Shown piece after piece: positions 1 through 7,164 of a stretch of DNA of 11,241 nt. Numbering within the stretch: the first letter of the stretch is position 1; each line of letters opens with the position of its first letter. The stretch is from positions 1 through 11,241 of the forward strand of contig CABUNB010000056.1 in the NCBI GenBank assembly GCA_902492755.1, read 5' to 3'. Source of the DNA: an uncultured Collinsella sp. GTDB taxonomy: Bacteria; Actinomycetota; Coriobacteriia; Coriobacteriales; Coriobacteriaceae. The notes under the pieces are model-generated. The model saw only the letters and a program-made list of their open reading frames with translations. It searched no databases and was not told the DNA's origin. The translations under genes were made by a program, and so were the position numbers.

Positions 1-465
1 GAAATCGAAGTCCCAGCCCTCGCGCGCCAGGTGCTGCTCGTACGGCAGATAGAAAATGCCCAGGTCGTTGGCGATGGTCTGCAGGTTGCAGTTGCCGCTG
101 CGCACGCAGCTCGTGCACTGCGAATCGTGCTGGGACAGCAGCAGCTGCACGTTGGTGCGACGGGCCTCGCGGGCCTTGGGGCTGTTGGTGTGGACCACCA
201 TGCCGTCGAGCACGTAGTTGTTGCAGGCGGCAACCAGCTGGTCGCAGCCCTCAACCTCGACCACGCACACGCGGCAGCCACCGATCTCGTTCAGATCGCG
301 CAGATAGCACAGGGTGGGAATCTGGATGCCGACGGACTTGGCCGCATCCAGGATCGTGGTATGCTCGGGCACCACGACTTCGCAGTTATCGATAATGAGC
401 CTGACCATGTTGTGCGCTCCGTTTTCGCTGTTGTCGCCGACGGTGGTTTTGTTGAGCTCTACCAT
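1..465 (-). CDS. [FeFe]-hydrogenase/NuoG-type iron-sulfur subunit, N-terminal 155 residues (cut by window edge)
   Basis: The first 155 residues are visible. A [2Fe-2S] plant-ferredoxin-like domain has ligands C53, C64, C67 and C81 (C-x10-C-x2-C-x13-C). It is followed by the His-ligated [4Fe-4S] motif H113-x3-C117-x2-C120-x5-C126. This domain order is known from the N-terminus of [FeFe]-hydrogenase HydA, NuoG and NAD-linked formate dehydrogenase alpha subunits, where it passes electrons between a flavin partner and the catalytic site. The catalytic part lies beyond the window, so the enzyme cannot be fixed. A hydrogenase linked to a glutamate-synthase-like partner is my first guess, formate dehydrogenase my second. 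The start at 465 is chosen because an AGGGAGG ribosome binding site lies 8 nt ahead and the ATG overlaps the stop of the upstream gene by 7 nt (ATGGTAG), which suggests translational coupling. An internal ATG at 408, with a weaker GGAG, is the alternative and would remove 19 residues lacking family conservation. Confidence 0.85.
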   Translation of the reverse strand, partial: MVELNKTTVGDNSENGAHNMVRLIIDNCEVVVPEHTTILDAAKSVGIQIPTLCYLRDLNEIGGCRVCVVEVEGCDQLVAACNNYVLDGMVVHTNSPKAREARRTNVQLLLSQHDSQCTSCVRSGNCNLQTIANDLGIFYLPYEQHLAREGWDFDF

Positions 466-2291
466 TCCAGGTTCCTCCCTCCGCGGAACGCGCCAAAGCC
501 AAAGTGGTCGCAGCGCAGGCAGCGGCTTGCCTCCTGGCGTGCCTCCTCCTCGGTAAGGCCCTGCTCGACCAGATTCCAATCGTGAATGCGCTCGCCGGCC
601 TCGCGCTCGCCCAGCTCGCAGCGGCCGCACTCGTGCTTGCCCTTAAACTGGACGGTCGGCAGCTCCACGTCAAGTTTGATCTTGTGGTCAAAGCCCAGGT
701 AGCGGTCGATATTTGCCGAAGCAACGCGGCCGGCGTTGATGGCACGGATGACGGTAGCGGGGCCGGTCTGGCAGTCGCCGCCGCTAAAGAGGCCATCGAA
801 GTTGGGCACGGCGCCGTCCGAATCGGTGACGATGCAACCCCACTTGCAGGCAATGCCCATGTCTTCAAACGGCTTGGAATCGATGTCCTGGCCAATGGCG
901 ACGAACACGCGCTCGCAGGGAATGACGCGCTCGGGCGTGGCGGCGGCACGCGGGGCCGGACGCCCACGACGGGGCTCGCCGATAATCTGCGGCTGCACGC
1001 GCAGACCGCTCACGCGACCGTCCTCGCCCGTCTCGATGGCGAGCGGGGCCGTGAGCTCCAGAACCTCGCAACCCTCGGCCTGGGCACCGGCGATCTCGGC
1101 GTCCTGGGCCGTCATATCGCAGATGCGACGGCGGTAGACGATGCTCACCTTTTCGGCACCGCAGCGCACGGCGGAGCGCGCCACGTCCATAGCCACGTTG
1201 CCGCCGCCGATGACGCACACGCGCTGCCCGCTCAGGTCGGGCAGCTCATCGTCGCCGATGGCGCGCAGCATCTTGACGGCCGACTCCACGCCGGGCGCCT
1301 CTTCGCCCGGAAGACCGAGTTTCTTGTCACTGTGGGCACCGATGGCCAGGTAGACGGCATCGAACTCGTCGCGCAGGCGGGCAAGCTCCTCACCGTTCAC
1401 GGAGTGGTCGAGCTCCACGTCGACGCCGGCGCTCAAGATCCAGTCGATCTCGGCCTGCAGGCTCTCGCGCGGCAGGCGGTAGCTGGGGATGCCGTAGCGC
1501 AGCATGCCGCCCAGGTGGTGGCGCTGCTCAAAGATGGTCACCTTGTGGCCCATCACGGCCAGGTAGTAGGCGCAGGAAAGGCCGGCCGGGCCGCCGCCGA
1601 TCACGGCGACGCGCTTGCCGGTGTTGTCGGCCACGCTGGGCTTGTAATCGTTGAGGTCGCTGTGCTCAACGGCGAAGCGCTTGAGAGCCAGGATGTTCAT
1701 GGGATCATCGACCATGCCACGGCGACAGTGCATCTCGCAGGGATGCTCGCACACCAGGCCGCAGACGAGCGGCAGCGGGTTATTCTTGCGGATGACCTTG
1801 ACGGCATCGGCATAGCGGCCGGCCTCGACGAGCGAAATGTACCCGGGAATGTCGACGTGCGCCGGGCAGCCCGAGACGCACGGGACGCGGGCCTCGCGGT
1901 CAAAGCCACAGGAGTGCTCGCGAATGTGGTGCTCAAAATCGTCGTGGAAGCCACGAATGGCCGTGAGTGCCATGGCGCCAGCTTCGTAGCCGATGGCGCA
2001 GTCGCTCGAAAGGTAGATGGTGCGGGCCGTGCGCTCAATCAGGTTGAGCGTGGACTCGTCGGCGCGGCCTTCGAGCACATCGGCGAGCAGGTCGCTCAGT
2101 GCGCTCAGGCCCACGCGGCAGGGCGTACACTTACCGCAGCTCTGGGTGGAGCACAGGTTGACGAGCGCCGCCGTAAACTCAACGGGGCACGGGGCGAGCG
2201 AACTCACCGCCAGACGGCGTCCGAGCGCATCGTGCAGGTCGTCCATGACGGCCTGAGCGTGGCTGCGTTCCATTACGTGCAGTCGAGCCAT
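459..2291 (-). CDS. NAD(P)H/FAD oxidoreductase: NuoF-type Fe-S domain fused to a GltD/NfnB-like module
   Basis: This 610-residue protein is a fusion. Residues about 45-128 match the C-terminal Fe-S domain of NuoF (SCGKCTPCR, C52/C55/C58, with C98 as fourth ligand), but the FMN/NADH-binding part of NuoF is absent. Residues about 135-200 carry the GltD-type cysteines C138, C142, C177, C181, C185 and C189. An FAD Rossmann motif (VIGGGPAGLSC, 230-240), an NAD(P)H Rossmann motif (VIGGGNVAMDVARSA, 360-374) and the second FAD contact (GLFSGGDCQTGPA, 500-512) follow. The C-terminus adds C555xxC558 and C591xxC594, perhaps another cluster. By family it should be a cytoplasmic diaphorase moving electrons between NAD(P)H and Fe-S partners. 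The overlapping hydrogenase-type gene makes that its likely partner. Start 2291 has AGAGGGG 5 nt upstream; an in-frame GTG at 2306 lies before that site and is less likely. The exact electron acceptor and any bifurcation are inference. Confidence 0.88.
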   Translation of the reverse strand: MARLHVMERSHAQAVMDDLHDALGRRLAVSSLAPCPVEFTAALVNLCSTQSCGKCTPCRVGLSALSDLLADVLEGRADESTLNLIERTARTIYLSSDCAIGYEAGAMALTAIRGFHDDFEHHIREHSCGFDREARVPCVSGCPAHVDIPGYISLVEAGRYADAVKVIRKNNPLPLVCGLVCEHPCEMHCRRGMVDDPMNILALKRFAVEHSDLNDYKPSVADNTGKRVAVIGGGPAGLSCAYYLAVMGHKVTIFEQRHHLGGMLRYGIPSYRLPRESLQAEIDWILSAGVDVELDHSVNGEELARLRDEFDAVYLAIGAHSDKKLGLPGEEAPGVESAVKMLRAIGDDELPDLSGQRVCVIGGGNVAMDVARSAVRCGAEKVSIVYRRRICDMTAQDAEIAGAQAEGCEVLELTAPLAIETGEDGRVSGLRVQPQIIGEPRRGRPAPRAAATPERVIPCERVFVAIGQDIDSKPFEDMGIACKWGCIVTDSDGAVPNFDGLFSGGDCQTGPATVIRAINAGRVASANIDRYLGFDHKIKLDVELPTVQFKGKHECGRCELGEREAGERIHDWNLVEQGLTEEEARQEASRCLRCDHFGFGAFRGGRNLEW

Positions 2292-2478
2292 AAGATCCCC
2301 TCTCACATGGCAGCCCGGAGGCGAGGCCGGGCGAAAATGCTACATGCAACACACTGACCTAAAAAGTTGTTTGGCAACAACACGGTTCGGCAGGCGGTAT
2401 GAAATGTCGTCCTTAGCGGTGAAAAAGGACATTACCGCAGATAAATGCCATATTTGATAAAACGCGTTATCAAATGAC
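2292..2478 (-). promoter_or_regulatory. Structured 5' leader of the oxidoreductase-hydrogenase unit
   Basis: This non-coding leader contains several possible RNA hairpins on the minus strand. GTTGTT/AACAAC (2366-2381) is followed directly by TTTTT (2365-2361), like a weak intrinsic terminator or attenuator. GCCCGG/CCGGGC (2313-2332) sits 14 nt before the ribosome binding site. Further upstream GTCCTT/AAGGAC (2409-2414 with 2425-2430) competes with GCGGT/ACCGC (2416-2420 with 2434-2438), and GCGGTA/TACCGC (2394-2399 with 2433-2438) is a third option. A TTGATA at the upstream edge could be a -35 box, but I see no good -10 at the right distance. I do not recognise a known riboswitch. Confidence 0.4.
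2452..2475. promoter_or_regulatory. 24-bp inverted repeat, operator-like
   Basis: Perfect 9-bp arms ATTTGATAA and TTATCAAAT flank a 6-bp AACGCG centre. It lies between the PTS-operon terminator and the oxidoreductase leader. It could be a repressor or activator site for the redox unit, or a second hairpin behind the terminator. The half-site resembles FNR (TTGAT/ATCAA), but the spacing of 10 rather than 4 does not fit. Confidence 0.45.
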
Positions 2479-2514
2479 AATGCCCCGTCCGCGCAAGCAC
2501 GCGAACGGGGCATT
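2479..2514 (-). terminator. Terminator hairpin downstream of the PTS/GH4 operon
   Basis: Perfect 10-bp arms AATGCCCCGT (2479-2488) and ACGGGGCATT (2505-2514) enclose an inner CGCG/CGCG stem (2490-2493 with 2500-2503) and a 6-nt loop. It starts 50 nt after the GH4 stop codon. The following U-tract on the minus strand is weak (ATTGTCATTTGAT), so termination may be partial or helped by another factor. Confidence 0.65.
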
Positions 2515-2564
2515 GGTTAAGTTTTACGGTCAGCGGCTCTTTTGTGCCAGCGACCCTGCTGCTT

Positions 2565-3947
2565 TTACTTAAGCTCGGGCCAGTAACCCTTGTTGGCCTC
2601 GATCATGTCGTCGAGAACCTCCTTGGCGACCTTCATCGAAGGCACGGTCTTATTCAGCGTAAAGGCCTTGAGTGCCTTCTCGTACGAACCCTCGATCGTA
2701 GCCTCGACCACGAGCTTCTCGGAGTTCAGCTGCTGCATCATGAGGCCCTGCTGGAACAGAGGAATGTTGTCACGGCTGATGACCTCGGGGCCGTTCTTGC
2801 CAATGTAGGCAGGCAGCTCGACCATAGCGTCGTAGGGCATGTTGGGGATAGCGCCCTTGTTCTCGCAAATGACCAGGAAGCGCTGCTTGGTGTCGTTCTT
2901 CAGAGCGATAGCCAGGTCGGCAATCCAGTCGCCGTGGCTGCCCGCATAGAACGTGCTCTCGTCGATCTCGCCCGTCTTCTCGTAGTGGTCGATGCCGTCG
3001 AAGAGGTTCTTCTCACGCGTCTCCTCAACCTCGTTTGCGCGGGTGCGCTCGGGGTTGGAATGCTCGACGAACTCCTTCTGCTGCAGGTAGTAGTTCAGAT
3101 ACGTGTTGGGCAGGTACTCCGGGAAGCACTCCATGATCTCGTACTCGCCCTTCCAGACGTAGTACCAGCTGCCCTTGGTGTGGCGGTTCTGCTCGGGGTG
3201 CTCGTCGGTGGCCTCCTCGGGCTTCTTTGCCATGAGCGAGCCCATGCCCTTGAGGTAGGAATCGGGCAGCAGAATCTCGTGCTCCTTGATGTACTCGCGC
3301 AGCTGCGGGAGCACCTCCTCGCCCTTGTGGCGAATCGAGGTGAACCAGCCAAAGTGGTTGAGGCCAAAGTAATCGTACTCAACATCCTTCTTGTCGATAT
3401 CGAGCGCGGCGCAGACCACATCGATAATCGCGATCGGCATGTCGCAGATGTTGATGATGCGAGCGTTGGGACGCAGCACACGGCAGCCCTCGGAGACGAT
3501 GGCGGCAGGGTTGGAGTAGTTGAGAATCCAGTAATCCTTCTTGGCGTACTTCTCAACGTCATCGATCAGCTCGACCATGGGGAAGATGGTGCGCATGCCA
3601 TAGGCAAGGCCGCCGCAGCCGCAGGTCTCCTGACCAACGCAGCCGTGACGCAGCGGAATCTTCTCGTCCTGCTCGCGCATGGCATAGCCGCCCACGCGCA
3701 TCTGGGCAAACACGAAGCTGGCGTCGGTGAAGGCGGTCGCCTTGTCGGTGGTCACCGTAAGCTTGATGTCCAGGCCAAGATCCTCGTGCAAAATCCAGTC
3801 CACGAGCACGCCAATCTTGCGCTGACGCTCCTCGTTGATGTCGTACAGACGAATCTCGTCAACGTCGAGCTCGTCCTTGCGCAGGGCGATGGACTTGACG
3901 ATGCCGGGGGTAAAGGTGGATCCGCCACCACACAGAGTAATGATCAT
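2565..3947 (-). CDS. glvA: 6-phospho-alpha-glucosidase, glycoside hydrolase family 4
   Basis: This is a 460-residue cytoplasmic enzyme expected to hydrolyse maltose-6'-phosphate and related 6-phospho-alpha-glucosides to glucose and glucose-6-phosphate by the NAD+- and Mn2+-dependent GH4 redox mechanism. Visible features are the dinucleotide loop GGGSTFTP (7-14), MRVGGYAMREQDEKIPLRHG (83-102), LNYSNPAAI (142-150), the metal/catalytic motif CDMP (168-171) and GLNHFGW (195-201) with metal ligand H198. LPNTYLNYY (279-287) holds the candidate catalytic base Y283. CDMP, rather than the CNVP of phospho-beta-glucosidases, supports the alpha type. Residues about 230-278 are roughly 20 longer than I recall for Bacillus GlvA. 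C111 replaces the usual Pro in GQETCGPGG. The start lies 3 nt after the EIICB stop, with GGAG inside the end of that gene, so it is the last gene of the operon. Confidence 0.95.
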   Translation of the reverse strand: MIITLCGGGSTFTPGIVKSIALRKDELDVDEIRLYDINEERQRKIGVLVDWILHEDLGLDIKLTVTTDKATAFTDASFVFAQMRVGGYAMREQDEKIPLRHGCVGQETCGCGGLAYGMRTIFPMVELIDDVEKYAKKDYWILNYSNPAAIVSEGCRVLRPNARIINICDMPIAIIDVVCAALDIDKKDVEYDYFGLNHFGWFTSIRHKGEEVLPQLREYIKEHEILLPDSYLKGMGSLMAKKPEEATDEHPEQNRHTKGSWYYVWKGEYEIMECFPEYLPNTYLNYYLQQKEFVEHSNPERTRANEVEETREKNLFDGIDHYEKTGEIDESTFYAGSHGDWIADLAIALKNDTKQRFLVICENKGAIPNMPYDAMVELPAYIGKNGPEVISRDNIPLFQQGLMMQQLNSEKLVVEATIEGSYEKALKAFTLNKTVPSMKVAKEVLDDMIEANKGYWPELK

Positions 3948-3950
3948 TGT

Positions 3951-5567
3951 TTACTGCTCCTTCTCAATTGCGTTTTCGACCTTGTCGCGCATCTCGGCGA
4001 CCTTCATGCCAAAGATGATCTGGATATTGTTGCCGTTGCGGTTGATGCCGCTGTTGGGCACATGGTTGATGAGGCTCTCATCGATGAGGTCCGGGTTCTT
4101 AACGTTCACGCGAAGACGCGTAAAGCAGTTCTCGAGCTCCTCGATGTTGTCCTTGCCGCCAAGACCTGCGACCAGGTCGGCGATGCCCGCATCGACGCCC
4201 TCTGCGGGAGCTGCGGCAACAGCGCCCTGCTTCACCGCGACAGACGCGGCGGCCTCGCCCTCGGCAACGGACTCGGCGAGCTCGGACTCCTCCTCGCGAC
4301 CAGGCGTGTGGAGGTTGAGCTTCTTAATAAGGAAGGTGAAGAGGAAGAAGTACAGCGCGGCGTTGACGACTCCAAGCACCAGCATAACCGGCCAGTTGGT
4401 CTTGTCGACACCGAGGACCAGGTTGGAAACCACGATGTTGATGATGCCGCCTGCAGTCGAAGCGGGCACGGAGAGGACCTTGAGCAGGACCAGGAAGATA
4501 CCGGAAAGAACCGAGTGAACGACAAAGAGCACAGGAGCGGCAAAGACAAAGAGGAAGTCCATGGGCTCGGTCACGCAGGAGAGCACGGCGGTGATGATCA
4601 GCGGGATAATGACAGCCTTGGTCTTGTCCTTGTTCCCCTTGTAAGCAGTGAAGATAAAGGCGAGACCGATACCGATGTAGGGCCACAGGTTGTTGAAGGT
4701 GTAGCTGTTGAAGTAGGTGCTATCGGAGAAGGGCTGGCCCGTCATTGCCATCTCGGCAACACGGATGGGATAGGCGCCGGCGATAACCTGATCACCCAGC
4801 GTAAGGGTGCCGCCCACATCGGAGAACTGGAACGGGGTGTAGATGAGGTGGTGCAGACCGGTGGGAACGAGCAGCTTGTTGAGCATGCCGTAGATAAACA
4901 GACCGATGTTGCCCGACTCCTTAATGATGCCGGCAACGGAGGAGATGGCACCCTGAACCGGAGGCCAAACGATGCAGAAGCCAGCGCCCATGATCCAGGA
5001 AATGATGATCATGATCAGGAACGGAAAGCGAACGCCCGAGAACATCGAAAGGGCAATGGGGAACTGCTTGTTCGAGTACTTGTTGAACACGGCACCGGTG
5101 ATGCAACCAAGGATGATGCCGCCAAACACGCCGGTATCGAGCACCTGAATGCCCATAACGGTGGCCTGGCCGGTTCCGGTAAGGCCGAGCATACCACTCG
5201 CATCGGCAAGAGAGCCGGTGGCGTTGAGCACGATGTTGTTAGCCTGCAGGAACAGGAAGAACGACATCAGGGCGATCAGCGAAGCATGGCCCTTGTTCTT
5301 CTTTGCCATGGCGCCGGCGATGCCCACGCAGAACAGAATCGAGAGGTTGTTGATGATAAACATCAGCGACTGATAGACAACGGCGCCCACAAGCTGGAAC
5401 GGACCGGAGCCCAGTACGGGGACCAAAGCGCAGATGGTCTTGTTGGTCAGAATGATGCCCACGATGAGCAGGATGCCGGCAACCGAGAGATACATCATCG
5501 GCTGGACGATTGACTTCGCGAACACCTCCAACGGCGCTTTGAAATTGAACTTCTTTTTTGCGGTCAT
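3951..5567 (-). CDS. glvC: PTS EIICB, glucose/maltose (alpha-glucoside) subfamily
   Basis: This 538-residue membrane permease imports and phosphorylates its sugar. EIIC spans about 1-420, with many hydrophobic segments, the PTGLHHLIYTPFQF loop (235-248) and the TEPMDF motif (333-338) typical of the glucose superfamily. An Ala/Glu-rich linker (about 424-462) joins it to EIIB, whose phosphorylated cysteine is C481 in ENCFTRLRV. No EIIA domain is fused, which fits the separate EIIA gene in the same operon. The pairing with a GH4 CDMP-type enzyme points to maltose or another alpha-glucoside. ATG 5567 is chosen because GGAAGGGGAG lies 7 nt upstream; a TTG-initiated extension to 5594 would swallow that site. 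A 99-nt gap with a hairpin separates it from the antiterminator gene. Confidence 0.95.
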   Translation of the reverse strand: MTAKKKFNFKAPLEVFAKSIVQPMMYLSVAGILLIVGIILTNKTICALVPVLGSGPFQLVGAVVYQSLMFIINNLSILFCVGIAGAMAKKNKGHASLIALMSFFLFLQANNIVLNATGSLADASGMLGLTGTGQATVMGIQVLDTGVFGGIILGCITGAVFNKYSNKQFPIALSMFSGVRFPFLIMIIISWIMGAGFCIVWPPVQGAISSVAGIIKESGNIGLFIYGMLNKLLVPTGLHHLIYTPFQFSDVGGTLTLGDQVIAGAYPIRVAEMAMTGQPFSDSTYFNSYTFNNLWPYIGIGLAFIFTAYKGNKDKTKAVIIPLIITAVLSCVTEPMDFLFVFAAPVLFVVHSVLSGIFLVLLKVLSVPASTAGGIINIVVSNLVLGVDKTNWPVMLVLGVVNAALYFFLFTFLIKKLNLHTPGREEESELAESVAEGEAAASVAVKQGAVAAAPAEGVDAGIADLVAGLGGKDNIEELENCFTRLRVNVKNPDLIDESLINHVPNSGINRNGNNIQIIFGMKVAEMRDKVENAIEKEQ

Positions 5568-5606
5568 AGCGGTACTCCCCTTCCTTTTCCGCAAATTAAG
5601 ACAGAT

Positions 5607-5659
5607 GTGCCCTGGGCAAGACCGTAAGCCCTGCCTTATATCAATCGATGTGTGGGCAC
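5607..5659 (-). promoter_or_regulatory. Hairpin between antiterminator gene and EIICB gene
   Basis: Outer arms GTGCCC (5607-5612) and GGGCAC (5654-5659) enclose an inner GGGC/GCCC pair (5614-5617 with 5628-5631). It fills the only sizeable gap inside the operon, about 40 nt before the EIICB ribosome binding site. It may be a processing or stability element, or a second attenuator. No consensus antiterminator (RAT) sequence is visible. Confidence 0.4.
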
Positions 5660-5666
5660 GTTATGC

Positions 5667-6521
5667 CTAGAGACCAGGTTCTCCAAGCAGGTTAACAATG
5701 TGATATGCGAGATAACTCTTCTCGGCATCGGTAACGACAACGTTATAGGTAGACGACAAGTGGGCGGCTATGGCGTCCGCGCACGAGAATGCGCACGGAT
5801 ACGCCGTTTCGTCGATTTGGAACAGCGCGTCGCCACTGATTTGCCCGGCCGTAGGATCGAGTGCTCGCTGAGCGAAAAACTGCAGGTGACGAACGAAGCG
5901 TTCGTAAGGCAGCGAGGTGTCATCGAGGGTCGTGGCATAGCGCTCGGAAACAATCGCGAGCACGTCGCGAACAAGCTGGACCGAGATGATTAGACGGTCG
6001 GAGCGTTGCGGCATGGTGGCGTTGACGATATGCAAGGTAATGAAGCCCTGCTCCTCCTCGCTCATCTGGATGCCCAGATAGTCCTTAATAATCTGAAGGG
6101 CACGGCCCGCAAGCGCGTACTCCTTGCGATAGAACTGCTGGATCTCGAGCAGCAGCGGATTCTCGCAGGAAACGCCTTTGCGCTCGCGATCGAGGGCGAG
6201 GCTGATATGGTCTGCGAGAGCGATAAGAATCTTGTCATTGATATCGACATTGAGCTCTCGACGAAGCATCTGAACGATGTCCTCGGAAATCACGAGGTTG
6301 ACGGTGGGGATGGACTCCAAAAGATGTGCCAAGCGGTCAATCGTACGCGAATCCTGAGAAGTTCCCTCCTGCAACGCGTAGGTCTTTTCGACTGACGCCT
6401 CGTCGATGGCATCGCCGGCATGACGGCCAAAGCAGAGGCCTCGACCGATGACGATGAGCTCGGAGCCATCGTCCGAAGTGACCATTGCGACGTTGTTGTT
6501 AAAAACTCGCTTAATAACCAC
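5667..6521 (-). CDS. licT: LicT/BglG-family transcriptional antiterminator
   Basis: This 284-residue RNA-binding regulator should bind a leader hairpin and stop terminator formation when its sugar is available. The CAT RNA-binding domain occupies about 1-55 (IKRVFNNNVAMV start, IVIGRGLCFGRHAGD). It is followed by PRD1 (about 65-170) and PRD2 (about 172-284). All four conserved PRD histidines are visible: H105 (LADHI), H164 (LHIVNA), H212 (FVRHLQFFAQR) and H274 (AYHIVN). They are phosphorylated by HPr or the EII proteins in the family. I chose GTG 6521 because it gives the canonical CAT-domain start; GTG 6533 is possible and adds four residues. It sits 18 nt after the EIIA gene. The structured leader at 7078-7164 is its most likely target, and it would then regulate its own operon. 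Confidence 0.93.
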   Translation of the reverse strand: MVIKRVFNNNVAMVTSDDGSELIVIGRGLCFGRHAGDAIDEASVEKTYALQEGTSQDSRTIDRLAHLLESIPTVNLVISEDIVQMLRRELNVDINDKILIALADHISLALDRERKGVSCENPLLLEIQQFYRKEYALAGRALQIIKDYLGIQMSEEEQGFITLHIVNATMPQRSDRLIISVQLVRDVLAIVSERYATTLDDTSLPYERFVRHLQFFAQRALDPTAGQISGDALFQIDETAYPCAFSCADAIAAHLSSTYNVVVTDAEKSYLAYHIVNLLGEPGL

Positions 6522-6539
6522 GGTACCCACCACAAGAAT

Positions 6540-7052
6540 TTACTCGGAAAGCCAGACGACAGGCTCTTTAACAGCAACAGGGCCGGAAGCATGCTCACGA
6601 AGAGTCGAGTTCTCCGAACGCTCGCACACGATAACGAAGACCGTGGGATCGAAACCGGCTGCGCGGACCGCGTCGAAATCGACCTCGACGAGGGGCTGGC
6701 CCGCGTCGACATGGTCACCCTGGGCAACAAGCGCATGGAAGCCCTTGCCCTCAAGCTTAACAGTGTCGATTCCGATGTGCAGCATCACCTGAGCAGAGCT
6801 GTCGTCGGACATGATGCCCAGCGCGTGCTCAGTCGGAAACAGCGCCGCAACGGTACCGGAAACAGGAGCGCACACCGTTCCCTCTTGGGGAACCACGGCA
6901 ACGCCATCGCCCACTGCACGACTGCTAAAAGCGGGGTCATTGGTATTTTCTAGATTAACAAGCTCGCCGGAAACGGGAGCGAGGATTTCGAACTCGGAAG
7001 ATGCAGTCGCCTGCTTGTCCGAGCCGCCCATAAGGCGAGAAAAGAAACCCAT
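6540..7052 (-). CDS. crr: PTS EIIA, glucose family (Crr-like)
   Basis: This 170-residue soluble phosphocarrier takes phosphate from HPr and gives it to EIIB. It covers the whole single EIIA-Glc domain: ILAPVSGELVNL (23-34), FSSRAVGDGVAVVP (42-55), H76 in FPTEHALGI and the phosphorylated H92 in LHIGIDTVKLEGKGF. These correspond to the two active-site histidines of the family. It is the first gene of the operon, and because the EIICB here has no IIA domain it is the obvious partner. ATG 7052 has GAAGGGA about 9 nt upstream; longer in-frame starts (up to 7115) would run through the terminator-like stem of the leader and add residues lacking conservation. Confidence 0.95.
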   Translation of the reverse strand: MGFFSRLMGGSDKQATASSEFEILAPVSGELVNLENTNDPAFSSRAVGDGVAVVPQEGTVCAPVSGTVAALFPTEHALGIMSDDSSAQVMLHIGIDTVKLEGKGFHALVAQGDHVDAGQPLVEVDFDAVRAAGFDPTVFVIVCERSENSTLREHASGPVAVKEPVVWLSE

Positions 7053-7077
7053 GGTGGCATGTCCCTTCATAAATATA

Positions 7078-7140
7078 GCCCAACCAAAATCAAGCGAATG
7101 CGTCCATAGAGACACACCCGTTCAAAGACTTTGGTTAGGC
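7078..7140 (-). terminator. Leader terminator-like hairpin ahead of EIIA gene
   Basis: On the minus strand, 14 continuous pairs (two G-U) form between 7140-7127 and 7091-7078. An internal loop follows, then about 10 inner pairs closing a UCUAUG loop. The strand then continues UAUAUUUAU, an imperfect U-tract. It lies 26 nt before the EIIA start, the place expected for a conditional terminator controlled by a LicT-type protein. Its 5' arm contains UAACC, which an upstream hairpin also needs. Confidence 0.55.
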
Positions 7141-7164
7141 CCACGTCCGAGGGACTCGGTAACC
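7133..7164 (-). promoter_or_regulatory. Candidate antiterminator hairpin, RAT-like by position
   Basis: On the minus strand GGTTA (7164-7160) can pair with TAACC (7137-7133), stacked on CCGAG-TCC-CTCGG (7159-7147), with a 9-nt one-sided bulge (7146-7138). The UAACC arm is shared with the downstream terminator-like stem, so only one of the two can form. This is the geometry of LicT/BglG RNA antiterminators. The sequence itself does not match the known RAT consensus beyond GG-TTA and ACC, so the assignment is inference. Confidence 0.45.

Noticed and set aside
504..2357. 617-codon plus-strand open frame opposite the oxidoreductase gene
   Set aside because: Ala/Val/His-rich shadow of a gene with intact FAD, NAD(P)H and Fe-S motifs.
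2452..2475. FNR or Rex binding site
   Set aside because: The spacing between half-sites does not fit either consensus; kept only as an unnamed dyad.
2292..2478. Molybdenum cofactor or other named riboswitch
   Set aside because: The hairpins do not let me match any known class core; naming one would be guessing.
2544..5513. Very long plus-strand open frame (989 codons) opposite the GH4 and EIICB genes
   Set aside because: It is antisense to two genes with clear motifs and has no recognisable domain or ribosome binding site. Its Leu/Val/Asp/His-rich composition is what antisense reading of GC-biased codons gives.
5600..5666. Consensus LicT/SacY RAT before the EIICB gene
   Set aside because: Only a GGCAGGGC fragment resembles the 3' half; the 5' half (TTGTTACTG) is missing.
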